Assembly: GCA_013398015.1 (NCBI GenBank)
Contig: VZRR01013401.1
Location: 124,001 to 188,000, forward strand
From: Oreocharis arfaki
Taxonomy: Eukaryota > Chordata > Aves > Passeriformes > Paramythiidae
Length of the DNA: 64,000 nt
Direction: 5' to 3'
The notes under the pieces are model-generated. The model made no database searches and was not told the DNA's origin. It worked only from the letters and a program-made list of their open reading frames with translations. Made by a program: the position numbers and the translations under genes. This document shows positions 49,113 through 60,269 of the stretch, one piece after another (within the stretch, counting starts at the first letter, position 1; the number at the start of each line of letters is the position of its first letter).

Positions 49113-52100
49113 TGTAACCAGATAATAACCAGGTTTTACATGTGATTGGAAGACATTCCCTTTCCCCCATCAATTAGTTCTGCCTGTGAGGAAAAGGCAA
49201 GCAACTACTGTTATAGTCAACTGGCTGCTTCCAAACACTCAACTTATTCGATGAGTTCAGAGACAAGTCCATGCTTCCAACAGGCTATGGTATGATTATC
49301 TCTGGCAGCAATGTTTTTCCTTGTCTCCTGGGATGAAGACTTAATGCTAAAGCAATTGAAAGGAAGGCTAAGGCTAAACAAGTATGATTAGTTGTATGAC
49401 TCTTTTTTTGTCATTTCTGTCAAATATTTCCACTCTCTCTATCCTTTTTTTGTTATAGATTTGAGATCCTTTCCACCCTTTAGAGTTCTGGCGTTTTATA
49501 GTCTTTGCTTCCAAAAGCCCTCCATTTCCAGCCTCAATTTTTGTCACATTTGAATGAGTTTCCACAATTCCACTCAGGCCCAATACCTGATTTTTTTTTT
49601 TTCTCCTGTCATTTCGTGAAAATCGAAATTGCATCTCTTGTACAATCTGACCAATGATTTTGTGCAAACTGGTCATGTCCGTAACTATTTCTAAAATACA
49701 TCATGGGGGGTTTTTAGGCAAAAAACCAGAAAAACCAATATAGGCTTTATTGGAAATGTTTGGGGTTTTTGGTGGAAATCTTGAACCAAATAAGCTTTGA
49801 ATAAACCTGATTTTTTTTGCTACCAACAGCTAAATCAGCTGAAGCCTAACTAACTGTTTCTTCCAGGTTTGCAAAGTATTTACATGGACTTTGAGAACAG
49901 ATCAGAAGAGTGTTCTGCATGATTCTCAAAGTATTCAAATATTGCCTTTAAGGAATATACATATGAAAAAGATAATTTGCTTTCCGTAAGAGAGTATTTC
50001 CTGTGTTTCGCTATTTTCTACAAATCGTTGCCTGAAATTCTTCATATTTTATACCACAGTAGCTTCAGAATTAATTTTCATTTCTTTCTCTTTATTCTTT
50101 TCTGTCTTGCATCTTTTTATTTTTCCCTGTACAGAGAACTCTTCTCTGCGTTGTTATATTCCATCTCTGGTGACGCAGAGATATAAAAACAATCTCAGAC
50201 ATATTCAATTCTCATTGGAAATGAGGACAGGTAAATAAAAGTTAACGCAGAAATTGGGCTAGAGAAAAAATAAGCCAAATTAAATTTGTATAAAACCCCT
50301 TTAAAACTAATAGACATTAAATTATGTTTCTGTTACTTGTTTTCCATCATTAGACCTAAAAAGAAAATCTGGATTAATAATAGGTAAAATATGGAGTTCT
50401 ATCAAGGACAAAAATACTTGTTATGTCCCTGATTCCTTTTAATTTCCTATGCTGTGTAGGTCCTTATGGTATATTGTCAAGTCTTGTTTACCTTCATGAG
50501 GGTTCTTTGTATGAATGTTTCTAATCTAAATAGGACAAGGTAATTCTTCAAGGGTTCAAATAAATTTCTTTTTCTTTCAGGTACTGTTTTTTATTTTAGT
50601 TTTAGAAATATTTTTGTTTGTTTTTTAAAAATATATAGTAGTCTTTTTACTATTGTTTAATAGAGACAGCATTGAAGCAAAAAGGAATAAGTAATACTGT
50701 AAATAGCTAGTTCCTGTATTTTTTAGTGTAGTTATCCACACAAAGTAATTTGCAAATTCAGTGTTTTTGATCGAGGTCAACCCAAAAGATTTATTAAGAA
50801 TTTTTGAAAGAAATCAACACAAAGGAAACCAATTCTTCTGTGGGCCGGTTAAGAAATGGTACTGGTCTTAGAATGAAATCCTGGGACTATGCTTAAGCCT
50901 CATTGATTTTAAGTGGGAGTTGCTGGACCTATTGAAAGGAAAATAGATACCTTTGAATGTTCAGCAACAAAGAAGCAGCTCCCATCTCTGTGTTACTCTA
51001 GGGACAAATGCTGGCTGGCTTCTCAGCACAAAAGAAAAGAGCTCTTTTAATAAACAGAGCTTATACTTGCAATCCTGATGCTGCCAAGCTTGAAAAGGAA
51101 GATCCTACCACCTCTACTTTCCTTATTGCTGGTGTCAGTATGGCTTGTAGGTAATGAAGCAATGGACACATTGCAAATCTCTGTGTACAGAGGTGAAAAA
51201 ATCAGGACTCAGCTTATAGACAGAAATCCCTAACAGCAAAGTAAAAGTAATCATTGCTATATGAAATATTTCAGACAAGTCCCATGGAAATAAATTACTG
51301 TTGCCTTGCATTCCCTTACGGTAACAGCATCAAGACCGTTCTGATTTGATAGTTCAATATGAAGAAGTTTCTCAAAAAAATGACGAATATGGGGATTTCT
51401 TATAAGTAGTGGAAAATGAAACAAACATCACAGTAATTGCTAGATTCAAACAAAGTCGTGATTTACTTGGTCTGTTACACATTAAATCAGCATGGGCCAT
51501 TGACTAATAGTAGTGTTGGCCAGCAGGCAGCAGGACAAAGCAAAGATGGTTGCTGACTATTGGGACTGTAATCCCACAGCCCTGTGTTTGCCTGCAGCCT
51601 CACAAGGCTGCTACTGGTAAAGGGCTGGTTGGTTCCCTTTGCCGAGCATGGAGAAAAAGAGGGTAAAGGTGCAAGCAGGCTCACAGCTGATGATTAGGAT
51701 AACAAGGGATCACCCCTGACTTTGATAGCAAATGTGAGGACAGTTTACAATATTAATACTAGCACAGTTATGCAAACTTGGCTTTCTTGTTTGAGGTGTG
51801 GTTATTTATTCCTCTTAATAGTTCAAATAAGCTGCTGTGTATATGTAGTGTCGTATATTGTATAATGGAAAAAGGGAATGTTGACGTCAAGTTTATCTAG
51901 TGCTGTTCTTATTATGTAACGGGATGTTGCTGAATTTAATAATCTGTAGATGACCTAAATGCTGTTTGGAGGTAGAAGCATTCCCTGATAGTGGTGGCTT
52001 CAAACGATGGAGTGCTATCTCACCCCAATCACACCTCTACCAATTATTTATGTTCACCCTTGAAAGCAGCTCCATTTGCAACTAGAAAGCAATATCCAAG

Positions 52101-52969
52101 CACTTTGTCCTGTACTGGTTTTGAATATTAAATCACATTTATACAAGCAGATTTTTTATTTATTTATTTAAAATGCATCATTTTCTTTGTGAGTTTAAGT
52201 GCATAATACTCTCTGTACTTTACTGTTTGAGTCCCATTACCACTATGAAATTTCATTTTATGCATAAAGGAGATGCTTTTCAGGGACAAATTTCCTCCAT
52301 GTTGAGTTTTTGTAAACATTTGAAGGACTTCTACAAAATATCAAAATGACCTTAATAGTGCATTCTTAGGAGAAATAGGATATCAACACCTCATACTGCT
52401 GTAACAGCTTTTATTCTCTTCATACATAGGTTCTAACTTTCTAATTAATTTTCCATGAAATGTCATAGTAAAAACAGTGAAATATAAAAAACATTGTATG
52501 TGATTCATGAAAGCCTCCATTGGTTCAGTCCTCTACTTCTTTACAAGACCAGTATGGCTTTTAATTGCATACATATGATTATCTATATCTAAATCAATTT
52601 ACTGAAAGGATGTTGAAGAAGACAACAATATTTCTCCCCACAAATGTAGAATAATCACCTCTGTTGTGATCACTGCAACTTCGATTTACATCCGTCCATT
52701 TAGTCACAAAGCAGAGGAGTGACATCATCGTGCTCTTGTGTGGGTTGTGGATGCCAGGCTGCAAAGAATTTTTCTATCATACTTATGTCTGATACTTTTT
52801 TCAAATGATTTTAGGACAAGCTTTTGTTGGCAAATCTGCATGAATTCCAAAAGACATAAAATTTCAGTTCACTATTTCCCTAAACCCAGTTCTTCTGCCT
52901 TGCCGATGACATCTAAAATTCATCACAGATTTTTTACGTTTTATGATTGTCCTTTTTAGTGGGACATCA
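49113..52969. other. AT-rich unique sequence, no gene recognised
   Basis: Open frames do not exceed 100 codons (49374-49676 minus, Lys- and Arg-rich, no motif). A perfect CRE palindrome (TGACGTCA) is present at 51882-51889. No repeat family identified. Confidence 0.5.
51882..51889. promoter_or_regulatory. CRE-like palindrome TGACGTCA
   Basis: Perfect eight-base cAMP-response element core. No promoter context (CpG island, TATA, open frame) is visible nearby, so occupancy is unknown and chance occurrence possible. Confidence 0.3.
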
Positions 52970-53025
52970 TTTGGACTCATTGATACTAAAGGTTTTTTCC
53001 CAACCTAAGTGACCCTATGAATCTC
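52970..53025 (+). mobile_element. short CR1-like 3' tail
   Basis: TTGATACTAAAGG followed by CCCAACCTAAGTGACCCTATGA resembles the last 40-50 bases of CR1 (the 'cttccaacct-aatgattctatga' end). Too short to be certain. Confidence 0.42.
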
Positions 53026-54470
53026 TCTGAATATATTGTTTTGTACAACTTAAAGCACTTAAATATATAGTTCAAACTCAAATGAATAGCTAAACTAATA
53101 CCAGGGCTAGTGCAATTATTCTTTTCTAACATTTTCTCAAAGCCTTTAGCACTTCCAGGAATTTTCTTAATTCCAGCTACTCATGAACACTTTTATAAAA
53201 GTGTTGTGGGGTTTCTTGGTTTTTTGTTGTTTTTTTTTGTTTGTTGTTTGTTTTTTTTTTTTAAAGAAAGGAGAAAAATATCTTTGTAAACCCATGTAAC
53301 TGCTACAATAAAAATAGAAATAACACACCAATTTCCTGAGGCTTTCTAAAATCGGAATGACTATCCATTACAGAGGCATACTTCCTAGCAGAAAATATTC
53401 AAGGAGTTCCTTACTAACTAAATTTGTATGATTGTGCATGCAGGGAGCTCTGAAATTCCAGGAGGGTAACACAAAGAACAAGGGCACTCAGCATGGTTTT
53501 CACAGCATTCTTGAAGATAGACACAAGAGGATGGACTGTGTGAATATTAAATTTTAAAAGCTTTTTATACACTGGGAAGCCTTTAAAACTATAAAAAATT
53601 TAAAGGATTTATAAAAACTACATATGCACAGTCTTCAAAAGAGCTTGAAATATGTTTGGAAAGATCAAAGAGGAATATCTTACATTATCGTATGATGGGG
53701 GAAGGAGAAGGGAGGGAGAAGGGAGAGCAAGTTTCTGGAGTTTGGTGTCGCAGGTGAAGAACAGAACTGAGGATAAAGGTCTGCTTTTCACAGCCTTATC
53801 TGGCACACACTGTTTGCCATCTTCACTTTTTATATCTATCTTAGTGTTACTTAGAAAATTGTAGAAGGAGGTGGGGTGTGAAATGTCTGAACAACCGATG
53901 ATATTCTGTGGAAAAGAAATGTGCCAGTTTTAGTGCTTGAATGGCTGTAATTATCATATTGTGGGCGAGAGTGCTGAAAGCTTAACATTTCAGTGAAGTA
54001 TGGTAGGATTGTACAATGCAAGATGTTGATATGTACCTATAACTTGCATATCATACAGTGTGTCGTTAAAAGCAACAACAGAACACCCATTGCATTTAGG
54101 CTAAAACCATATGTGAAATTTAGGTATTTTCTAGAGGTGCCTTTATAAATGTTCCATGGAGTATTTACAATAGCCTTACAGTGTGGCACTTGATAGTTCA
54201 AAGCGTTCCTTCAGTTTTACTATGGTGAGTGTACTGCCAAACTTGGGATTTTAGCACACTTCTTCCTAGGCAATTACGTTGTCTTTCAGGGTATTCAAGG
54301 AGCTCTTTATTCAGCTTGCATCTCTCTCTCATTTTTCCTGTCATTCTTTTTTATTTAACCTAAATTTAAGGGGTGATGTCAGGTTAAATTTAGATCAAGT
54401 TTTACATTTATGAAATTTTCTTTAAAAATATAAAACAAAAAAGCCACAAAAACAAACCAAAAATAGGGCA
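53026..54470. other. AT-rich unique sequence, no gene recognised
   Basis: Contains a T/G-rich simple repeat at 53207-53262 and a purine-rich tract at about 53692-53730. No coding region supported. Confidence 0.5.
53207..53262. repeat. T-rich (GTTT)n simple repeat
   Basis: About 55 bases of T with interspersed G in GTTT and GTTGTTT units. Confidence 0.92.
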
Positions 54471-55536
54471 CATATTGGATTTGCATGGCCAAACTTTGGT
54501 AGCAGAGGGGTTATGGGGGTGGCATCTGTGAGAAGCTAACAGAAACTTCCCTCATGTCCGGCAGAGCTAATGCCTGGCAGCTCCAAAGATGGACATGCCG
54601 CTTGTCAAGGCTGGGCCAAATAGAAATGATGGTAATGCCTTTGTGATAACAGATTTAAGAAGAAGAAAAAGACAAGTTATTGTGCAGTTGTAATTGCAGC
54701 CAGAGAAGACTGAGGTGAGAATACGTGAGAGGGACAACTCCACAGACACCAAGGTCAGTGCAGGAGGACAGGGAGGAAGTGCCCCAGGTGCAGGAGCTGA
54801 GATTCCCCTGCAGCCCGTGGTGCAGACCAAGGTGAAGCAGCTGTGCCCCTGCAGCCCTTGGGGGTCAGTGGGGATGCAGAGATCCACCTGCAGCCCCTGG
54901 AGGAGACCCACACCAGAGCAGGTGGGTGCCTGAGAGGAGGCTGTGAACCCATGGAAGGCCCGTGCTGGAGCAGGCTCCTGGCAGGGACCTGTAAACTCAT
55001 GGACAGAGGAGCCCATGCTGGAGTAGGTTTCCTGGTAGGACTTGTGACTGTTTGGGGGACCCACGCTGGAGCAGTTTGTGGAGAATTGTTGCCCATGGAA
55101 TGGGCTCACATTGGAGAAATTAATGGAGAACTGTCTCCCATGGAAGGGAACCCATGTTGGAGCAGAGGAAGGACACCTCTCCCTGAGCAGTGGCAGAAAC
55201 AATGTGATGAACTGACCATAACCTGCAGTCCCTGTCTCCCTGTGCCACTGGGGAAAGGAGACAGAGCTGGGAAGGAGGGAGTGTTGTGGGAAATGTGTTT
55301 TAAAGTATCATTTTACTTCTCATCATTCTGCTCAGATTTTATTAACGATAAATTGAATTAGTATCTCTAATTCAAGGCTGTTTTGTCCATGATGGTACTT
55401 GGTGAGTGATCTCTACCAGCCCTTATGTCAACCCAGGAACCCTTTGTCGTATTTCTCTCCCCTGTCCAGGTGCAGAGGGGACTGATAAGGAGGCTTTGGT
55501 GGGTGCCTGGCATCCAGCAAGGGTCAACACAGTGCA
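54471..55536 (+). mobile_element. ERVL-type solo LTR, family 1, near full length
   Basis: A 1066-base GC-rich block in AT-rich DNA. It starts CATATTGGATTTGCATGGCC (the family usually starts TG; the first bases have changed) and ends GGCATCCAGCAAGGGTCAAC then ACAGTGCA. The middle consists of imperfect repeated units built around 'ccca-gctggagcag' (54880-55180). These GC-rich units create a 211-codon frame on the minus strand (54567-55202) and a 172-codon frame on the plus strand (54843-55361), neither of which resembles a protein. The same family is at 30667 and 57926. No primer binding site follows at 55537, so it is a solo LTR. Confidence 0.85.
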
Positions 55537-55696
55537 ACCTCCACCCCCAGCTGATGTGAAACGAAGCAGTAAACTCACAGTTATAATTGAAGTTCTTGTG
55601 TTTTTTAAACTGAAATATCACATTGTTGGTTAAGTCTTGAAAAGAGATTAAAGATATTAAAAATATAAGGAAAAATAAATAATTCACGTTCATTGT

Positions 55697-56361
55697 TCAA
55701 GAAGGTGGATGCAAGCAACCCTCTCCAAAAACAGCAGTGAATTTCTCATGGTAAATTATTTCTGTGTACTCTTTCATTTCCTGTTTGTTACTCCTTATGG
55801 ATTTTTCCAAAACCATTTGTGGTTTGTGCTCAGATAGGTCACAATTGTTTTGTTTCCAGATTACCTTGCCCAGAGAGAGAATGAATTTTTTTGGTTCAGA
55901 ATTCAATTTATCCCAAAAACTCACAGTCGGTACCAATTGCTGCTACTCTGTTCTGCTTAAAAAACAGTTTCTGCTTCTTTGTGTTTTCCATGTTGCCACT
56001 CTAAAATCTTCTGTACCTGCTTAATGGTTTTTGTGTTGTCAGCTCTGAAGTCTTCCTTCAAAACATAAATGGGCCATGAAAAGAGTGCCTCTTCTTCCAC
56101 CACCTTCTGCACCTGAAGTCACATAATAGATTTTGGCATGCACTGCAGTGAGTATGACAGATCCTCTAATTTGTCTGTGGTAGCTGCTTTTGAGACAGGC
56201 TCCTTTGGTGCTTTGCAATGAGGAGCCAGGAGGAGTCTAAAATGCTTTTTGATCTGTTTGAGAGACAATAACTCTCCAAGCCAGATGTGAAACTGTAAGG
56301 AAACAAATAAGGAACAGAATCTAGTTGCTTCCACCGTCTGTTCCAAACTAATGTATACCAA
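55697..56361 (-). pseudogene. decayed coding-like stretch, family unknown
   Basis: On the minus strand a strong splice acceptor (TTTGTTTCCTTACAG) ends at 56293, and the sequence after it stays open in one frame for 57 codons to a TGA (56119-56121). It continues in the same frame for 53 codons, including EEEALFSWPIYVLKEDFR, to a TAA (55957-55959). A third segment of 79 codons, Lys/Glu-rich, follows in a different frame (55936-55697). One stop in about 110 codons followed by a frame change is what a damaged coding region looks like. A donor-like AAGCAG|GTACAG lies inside the second segment. I do not recognise the protein; it may be a dead exon, a retrocopy, or chance. Confidence 0.3.
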
Positions 56362-57129
56362 AATTATTTAACCTGTAAGAGCCATATTTTGAGTTTTATT
56401 ATTATCAGAGCATTGAAATGATTAACTGCTTTGTAAAAGTGTTTTAATGTTTTATATACTTAACATGTCCATGAGGCTTTTCATGATCTACTAAGCTTTT
56501 CAAAGAGACGTACAATGCTTTATTATGCCATTTACTACTTCTCTCATTTCCTCTCTCCTTGTGTTTAATGTTATCTTACAAAAAACTACAGCATTTTTCC
56601 TCAAGAATGATCCCAACATATTTTGCAAAATGCATACTTTGAATTTATTAAAACTCAATGTAATTCTATTAAGTAGCCTCTGAAAATAGGTATGTGCATG
56701 TAGAGTTACATATTTCTGGCTGCCCTATGAGGAATACAGAGGTGGTACACATCATATTTATAAGCTATATCTTGAATTCCTTCTGCAACTAAGACTCCCA
56801 CTGAAGCCATCAAGCAAGTTACTTTTACAAGGAATGCAAACTCCTACTCATAGTGAATATTTCTTGTTATAGACCAAGCTAGGGAATGCTGAGGGAATGC
56901 TTAGTTTTGCCTTTAAAAGTTACAATAAAGTTTTGAGTCTCTAAGCAGCAGCATTACAGGAGAAGAGTAAGGGTGTGCAATGAACAATAAGTAGCACTTC
57001 TCTGCATCAACAGCAAGCCAATTCACTTCTCATCAAATGCCTCATAACCAAATTATTGGATGATGATTTCTGGGAAAAAAAAGAAAAGTGGTTTTTGTAA
57101 ACAAATAGGCAGAAAAAAGGAAACAATAT
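56362..57129. other. AT-rich unique sequence, nothing recognised
   Basis: No notable open frame or repeat family. Confidence 0.5.
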
Positions 57130-57600
57130 AGCAAACTAACGGTGTCAAGGTGTGGCTTTAGTTGCTTAGTTTGAATACATTTACAAAGATGGCACACCAG
57201 GTGAGCTTAATTGTGCTCGGTTTAGGCATATGCTTTTTTTTGCTGCATGTCCTAATTAGCAACAAAGACTCTTATCAGAGGCTCTTGCAATCTTTCTGTC
57301 CCAAATCATTATTTGACTGCTTGCTGTGTCAATAATGTTCTGCTCTCAAGTCTAAATGCATTATTTAAAAAAACAAAAAAAGCAAACACACTACTGAAAT
57401 ATTTTGAAATTTGAAAGCAGTTTTGGCTTCACCAGATCAGAATTGTTAGTTGCCATAGTAACAACATTATGCAAGAGGGAATTAAACATCGTTACAATCA
57501 TTCCTAAATATTGAATAGCTGCTCAAAGTTTTGCTTCCTGACATATTGCAAATCTGAAAGTTCATAACTCTATTGTAGCAAGACAACCCAAATGGCTCTT
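57130..57600. other. candidate conserved non-coding element
   Basis: Mixed-composition, frame-free sequence with several binding-site-like words: CCTAATTAGCAACAAAGAC at about 57250, an A-rich spacer at about 57365-57381, and an X-box-like palindrome at 57449-57462. It does not look like any repeat family. Conservation is inferred from appearance only. Confidence 0.25.
57449..57462. promoter_or_regulatory. RFX X-box-like palindrome
   Basis: GTTGCCATAGTAAC matches the RFX-family X-box (GTTRCC-2-GGYAAC type) with one deviation in the right half. Typical roles are ciliary-gene promoters and neural enhancers; no promoter is visible here. Confidence 0.4.
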
Positions 57601-57925
57601 GGTTTGTTTTTTTTTTTTTTTCTCTCTACCAACTTGCTCTGAGATACAAATGTTTAGCAGCCTTCCAAAACATAACAGCCAGAATAACAAATTATAGTTC
57701 AGTGAAAGGTGTTCTAGTGTGCAGGAGCAGTAAGGAGCCCTCGCCTTTTGTTCATGCCTTTTGTTCCTTTCTCATCAAGCCAAATTCTTGTAAGTAATAT
57801 CCTTTCACTGAATATGCAGAGTGAAAAATAATGGACAATATCTTAACTCTACTAGCACAAAAAACTGTATGACATTTATCAGAGTTATACAGCACTAGTT
57901 GGTGTGTATAAGTCACCAATTGATC
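57601..57925. other. unique sequence, nothing recognised
   Basis: T run at about 57606-57620; a 107-codon minus-strand frame (57752-58075) overlaps the start of the adjoining LTR and is not supported as a gene. Confidence 0.45.
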
Positions 57926-58663
57926 TGTATTGGGTTTGGATGGCCAGGTTTGGTAGCAGTGGAGGCTACAGGGGTGGTTACTCCAAGAAGCTGCTGGAAG
58001 CTTCACCTCTTGTCTGATAGAGCTGATGCCAAACAGCTCCAAGATGGACACACCATTGGCCATGGCCAAGACCATCAGTGATGGGGGTAGTGCCTCTGTA
58101 GGAACAGATTTAAGAAAGGGGAGAAGTCACCGCTCCGGAGTGATTTGAGCCAGAGAAGGGAGAAGCGAAAATATGTGAGAGAAAGTACTCTGCAGACATG
58201 GAGGTCAGGTAAGAAGGAGGGGAAGGAGATGTTCCAGATGCTGGAGCAGAGGTTCTCCTGCTCAGCCCATAGCGCCCACCACGGTGAGGCAGACTTTCTC
58301 CTGTAGCCCATGTATCTCCACAAGCAAGCAGATATCCACCTGCAGCCTCTGGAGGATCCCACATCAGTACAGGTGGATGCCCAAAGGAGGTTATGACGCC
58401 TTGAGAAGTCCACACTGGAATAGGCTTCTGGCAGGACTTTTGGAAAGAGAGTAGCCCATGCTGGAGCAGGTTTGCTGGCAAGACTTGTGACCCTGTGGGG
58501 AATAATGCTGAAGCAATCTAGTCCTGAAGGACTGCACCTTGTGTAAGGAACCCACACTGGAGCACTTCGTGAAGAACTGGGAAGGGCTCGCATTGGAGAA
58601 GTTCACAGACAACTGTCTCTTGTAGGTGGGGAGTAGGGGAAGAGTGTAAAGAGGAAGTAGGGC
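57926..58663 (+). mobile_element. ERVL-type LTR, family 1, 3'-truncated
   Basis: Begins with TGTATTGGGTTTGGATGGCC at 57926, the best preserved start of the three copies. It runs parallel to the copy at 54471 through the GGCTACAGGGGTGG, CTCCAAGATGGACA, ATATGTGAGAG, ATATCCACCTGCAGCC and GAAGTTCACAGACAACTGTC blocks. It stops after a GGGGAAGAGTGTAAAGAGG block at about 58660, so the last 300 or so bases, including the GGTCAACC end, are missing. The 172-codon minus-strand frame (58075-58593) is a by-product of the GC-rich units. Confidence 0.85.
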
Positions 58664-60070
58664 GAATCTGACACTTCTATTCTTATAAACTTTTCAGTTG
58701 TGTTCTAAACTTCTGTCCAACAAGGTGTGTGTATTGATTAACTGCGCAGAGCACATATAGAGACTTCTGCTAGCTCTGAACCTGATGAATGCAGTGTGAA
58801 GCCTTTCACTGCACTGGGGTGCAGGGGTACAGGAAATATATTTTTAGGAGGTCTCAGCTTACTCCACCTCTGCTGGGAAGGTAGCCATCAATTAAAAGCT
58901 CTTTTACAGAACTGAACAGAGTACTTATTTCTCTCCTAAAAGATAGGTGATGGCAGCTTTTATATATGTGTGTGCATATAAATACACACATACATATATC
59001 CTTATATATTTATAAATAAATGAACAAAAGGAAATAGAGAATTTTCCAGGTTCCAAGGCCAGGTCATGTTCCCACATGTTGATAATTGCCATATCTGTAG
59101 CTTCTGTTTCCTTCTTTATTCAAAAAAACTTTTGCAGGGGTGGGTAGGGGACGTGAGACAAGTTGGACACAGTAAGTTGAATGGAAATGTTTTATTCACA
59201 TATTTGAAACTCTCTCAGTACTTGTCAAAAAAACACCAACAAAAACAAACGAAAATTAAGTTTCCTGAGATGGAGAGAGGTATTTGAAGGGAGTACAGTT
59301 TAACAAGCTTATTTTTTTTAGAGCATCTATTTGAAAAAAAGGCAAGCTCAGATTCTTCTCTTCTCTCAAAACAATTTACATATTTTTTTCAAATAGTGTT
59401 TCAAGTAAGTCACAAAAAATCCTTGGACTAGGGACTTTTTTTTTCAAGGCCCTTGATTTTATACCCCTGAATGATTAAAACAGAATATCTAGTAACTCCC
59501 TGTCACATCGTATCAATTCACAGCAGCATCCTGCAGTAATGTGTCTTCTTTTCTTGTATTTTTTAGTGCTTATGCAAACCTTCATGGAAAGATGATTCCT
59601 ACACCTGAGGCATACTGCAATTAGTATGCTATAGATAGAGAAGTGCATAATATGCACAGTATATCATTTGTGTGATAGCCTAAAGAACCACTTCCTAGCC
59701 TGTAAGAATTCTTGAATAAAAGCATGATATGCCAAATCTATCTCAGAGACTTAAGAGTGAGAAAATTTAAAATTCTATGTTCAGTGCTTTATCTGCAGAG
59801 TATTCAGCAGATAACTTATGTAGCAAATATTAAGTAATAACAGTAGAAGAAAATATAGAAGAGCTCTTATTTTGTGGAGCTAGTTATGGTGTGTACGGAA
59901 TGGGAAGGTAGAGAGGGTCTTTTGGGAAAGTATTATATAAATAACAATTAAATACTGTATTGTAATGAATATACACTAGGGGATAAAATATAAGTTCTGC
60001 AGGCATTCTTAGTAGCATCTCTTAGCTCTCCATGGGTCTGACTTTCTTTTCGATTAATAAAAAAATTCTG
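58664..60070. other. AT-rich unique sequence, no gene recognised
   Basis: Includes an imperfect TA/CA-rich microsatellite at about 58960-59025. No open frame above 73 codons. Confidence 0.5.
58960..59025. repeat. TA/TG/CA-rich imperfect palindromic microsatellite
   Basis: Alternating TATATGTGTGTG then ATACACACATACATATAT, so the two halves are roughly complementary and could form a hairpin. Confidence 0.75.
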
Positions 60071-60269
60071 TAATCACAGAATGGTTTTGGTTGAAAGGAA
60101 TCTTAAAGATCCTCTAGTTCCAACCCTCCCTGTCATGGGCAGGGACCCTTTCCACTAGACCAGGCTGCTCAGACCGCCATCAAATCTGGCCTTGAACACT
60201 TCCAGGGATGGGGCATCCACAACTTCTCTGGGCAACCAGGTTCCAGTGCCTCATTACTCTCACAGTGAA
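60071..60269 (-). mobile_element. CR1 LINE 3' fragment, comparatively well preserved
   Basis: Antisense CR1 3' region with nearly all usual landmarks: AATCACAGAATGGTTTTGGT, AAAGATCCTCTAGTTCCAAC, CATGGGCAGGGACCCTTTCC, ACTAGACCAGGCTGCTCAGA, TTCCAGGGATGGGGCATCC and ACTTCTCTGGGCAACC. The short 5'-truncated length is typical. It is less diverged than the copies at 16.5 and 26 kb, so probably younger. Confidence 0.95.

Noticed and set aside
48113..49173. Minus-strand frames of 80-152 codons across the ERVK remnant
   Set aside because: They run antisense to the LTR, leader and gag-like sequence, or through the tandem 20-base units, and show no domain.
54567..55202. 211-codon minus-strand open frame
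   Set aside because: Lies wholly inside an ERVL LTR made of GC-rich repeated units; the translation is a Pro/Ser-rich reflection of those units and the sister LTR at 57926 shows a similar artefact.
54843..55361. 172-codon plus-strand open frame
   Set aside because: Same LTR units read on the other strand; no protein-like features.
55537..57925. Internal region of an ERVL provirus between two parallel LTRs
   Set aside because: No primer binding site after the first LTR, no retroviral motifs, and the second LTR lacks its own end.
58075..58593. 172-codon minus-strand open frame
   Set aside because: Inside the truncated family-1 LTR; by-product of GC-rich units.
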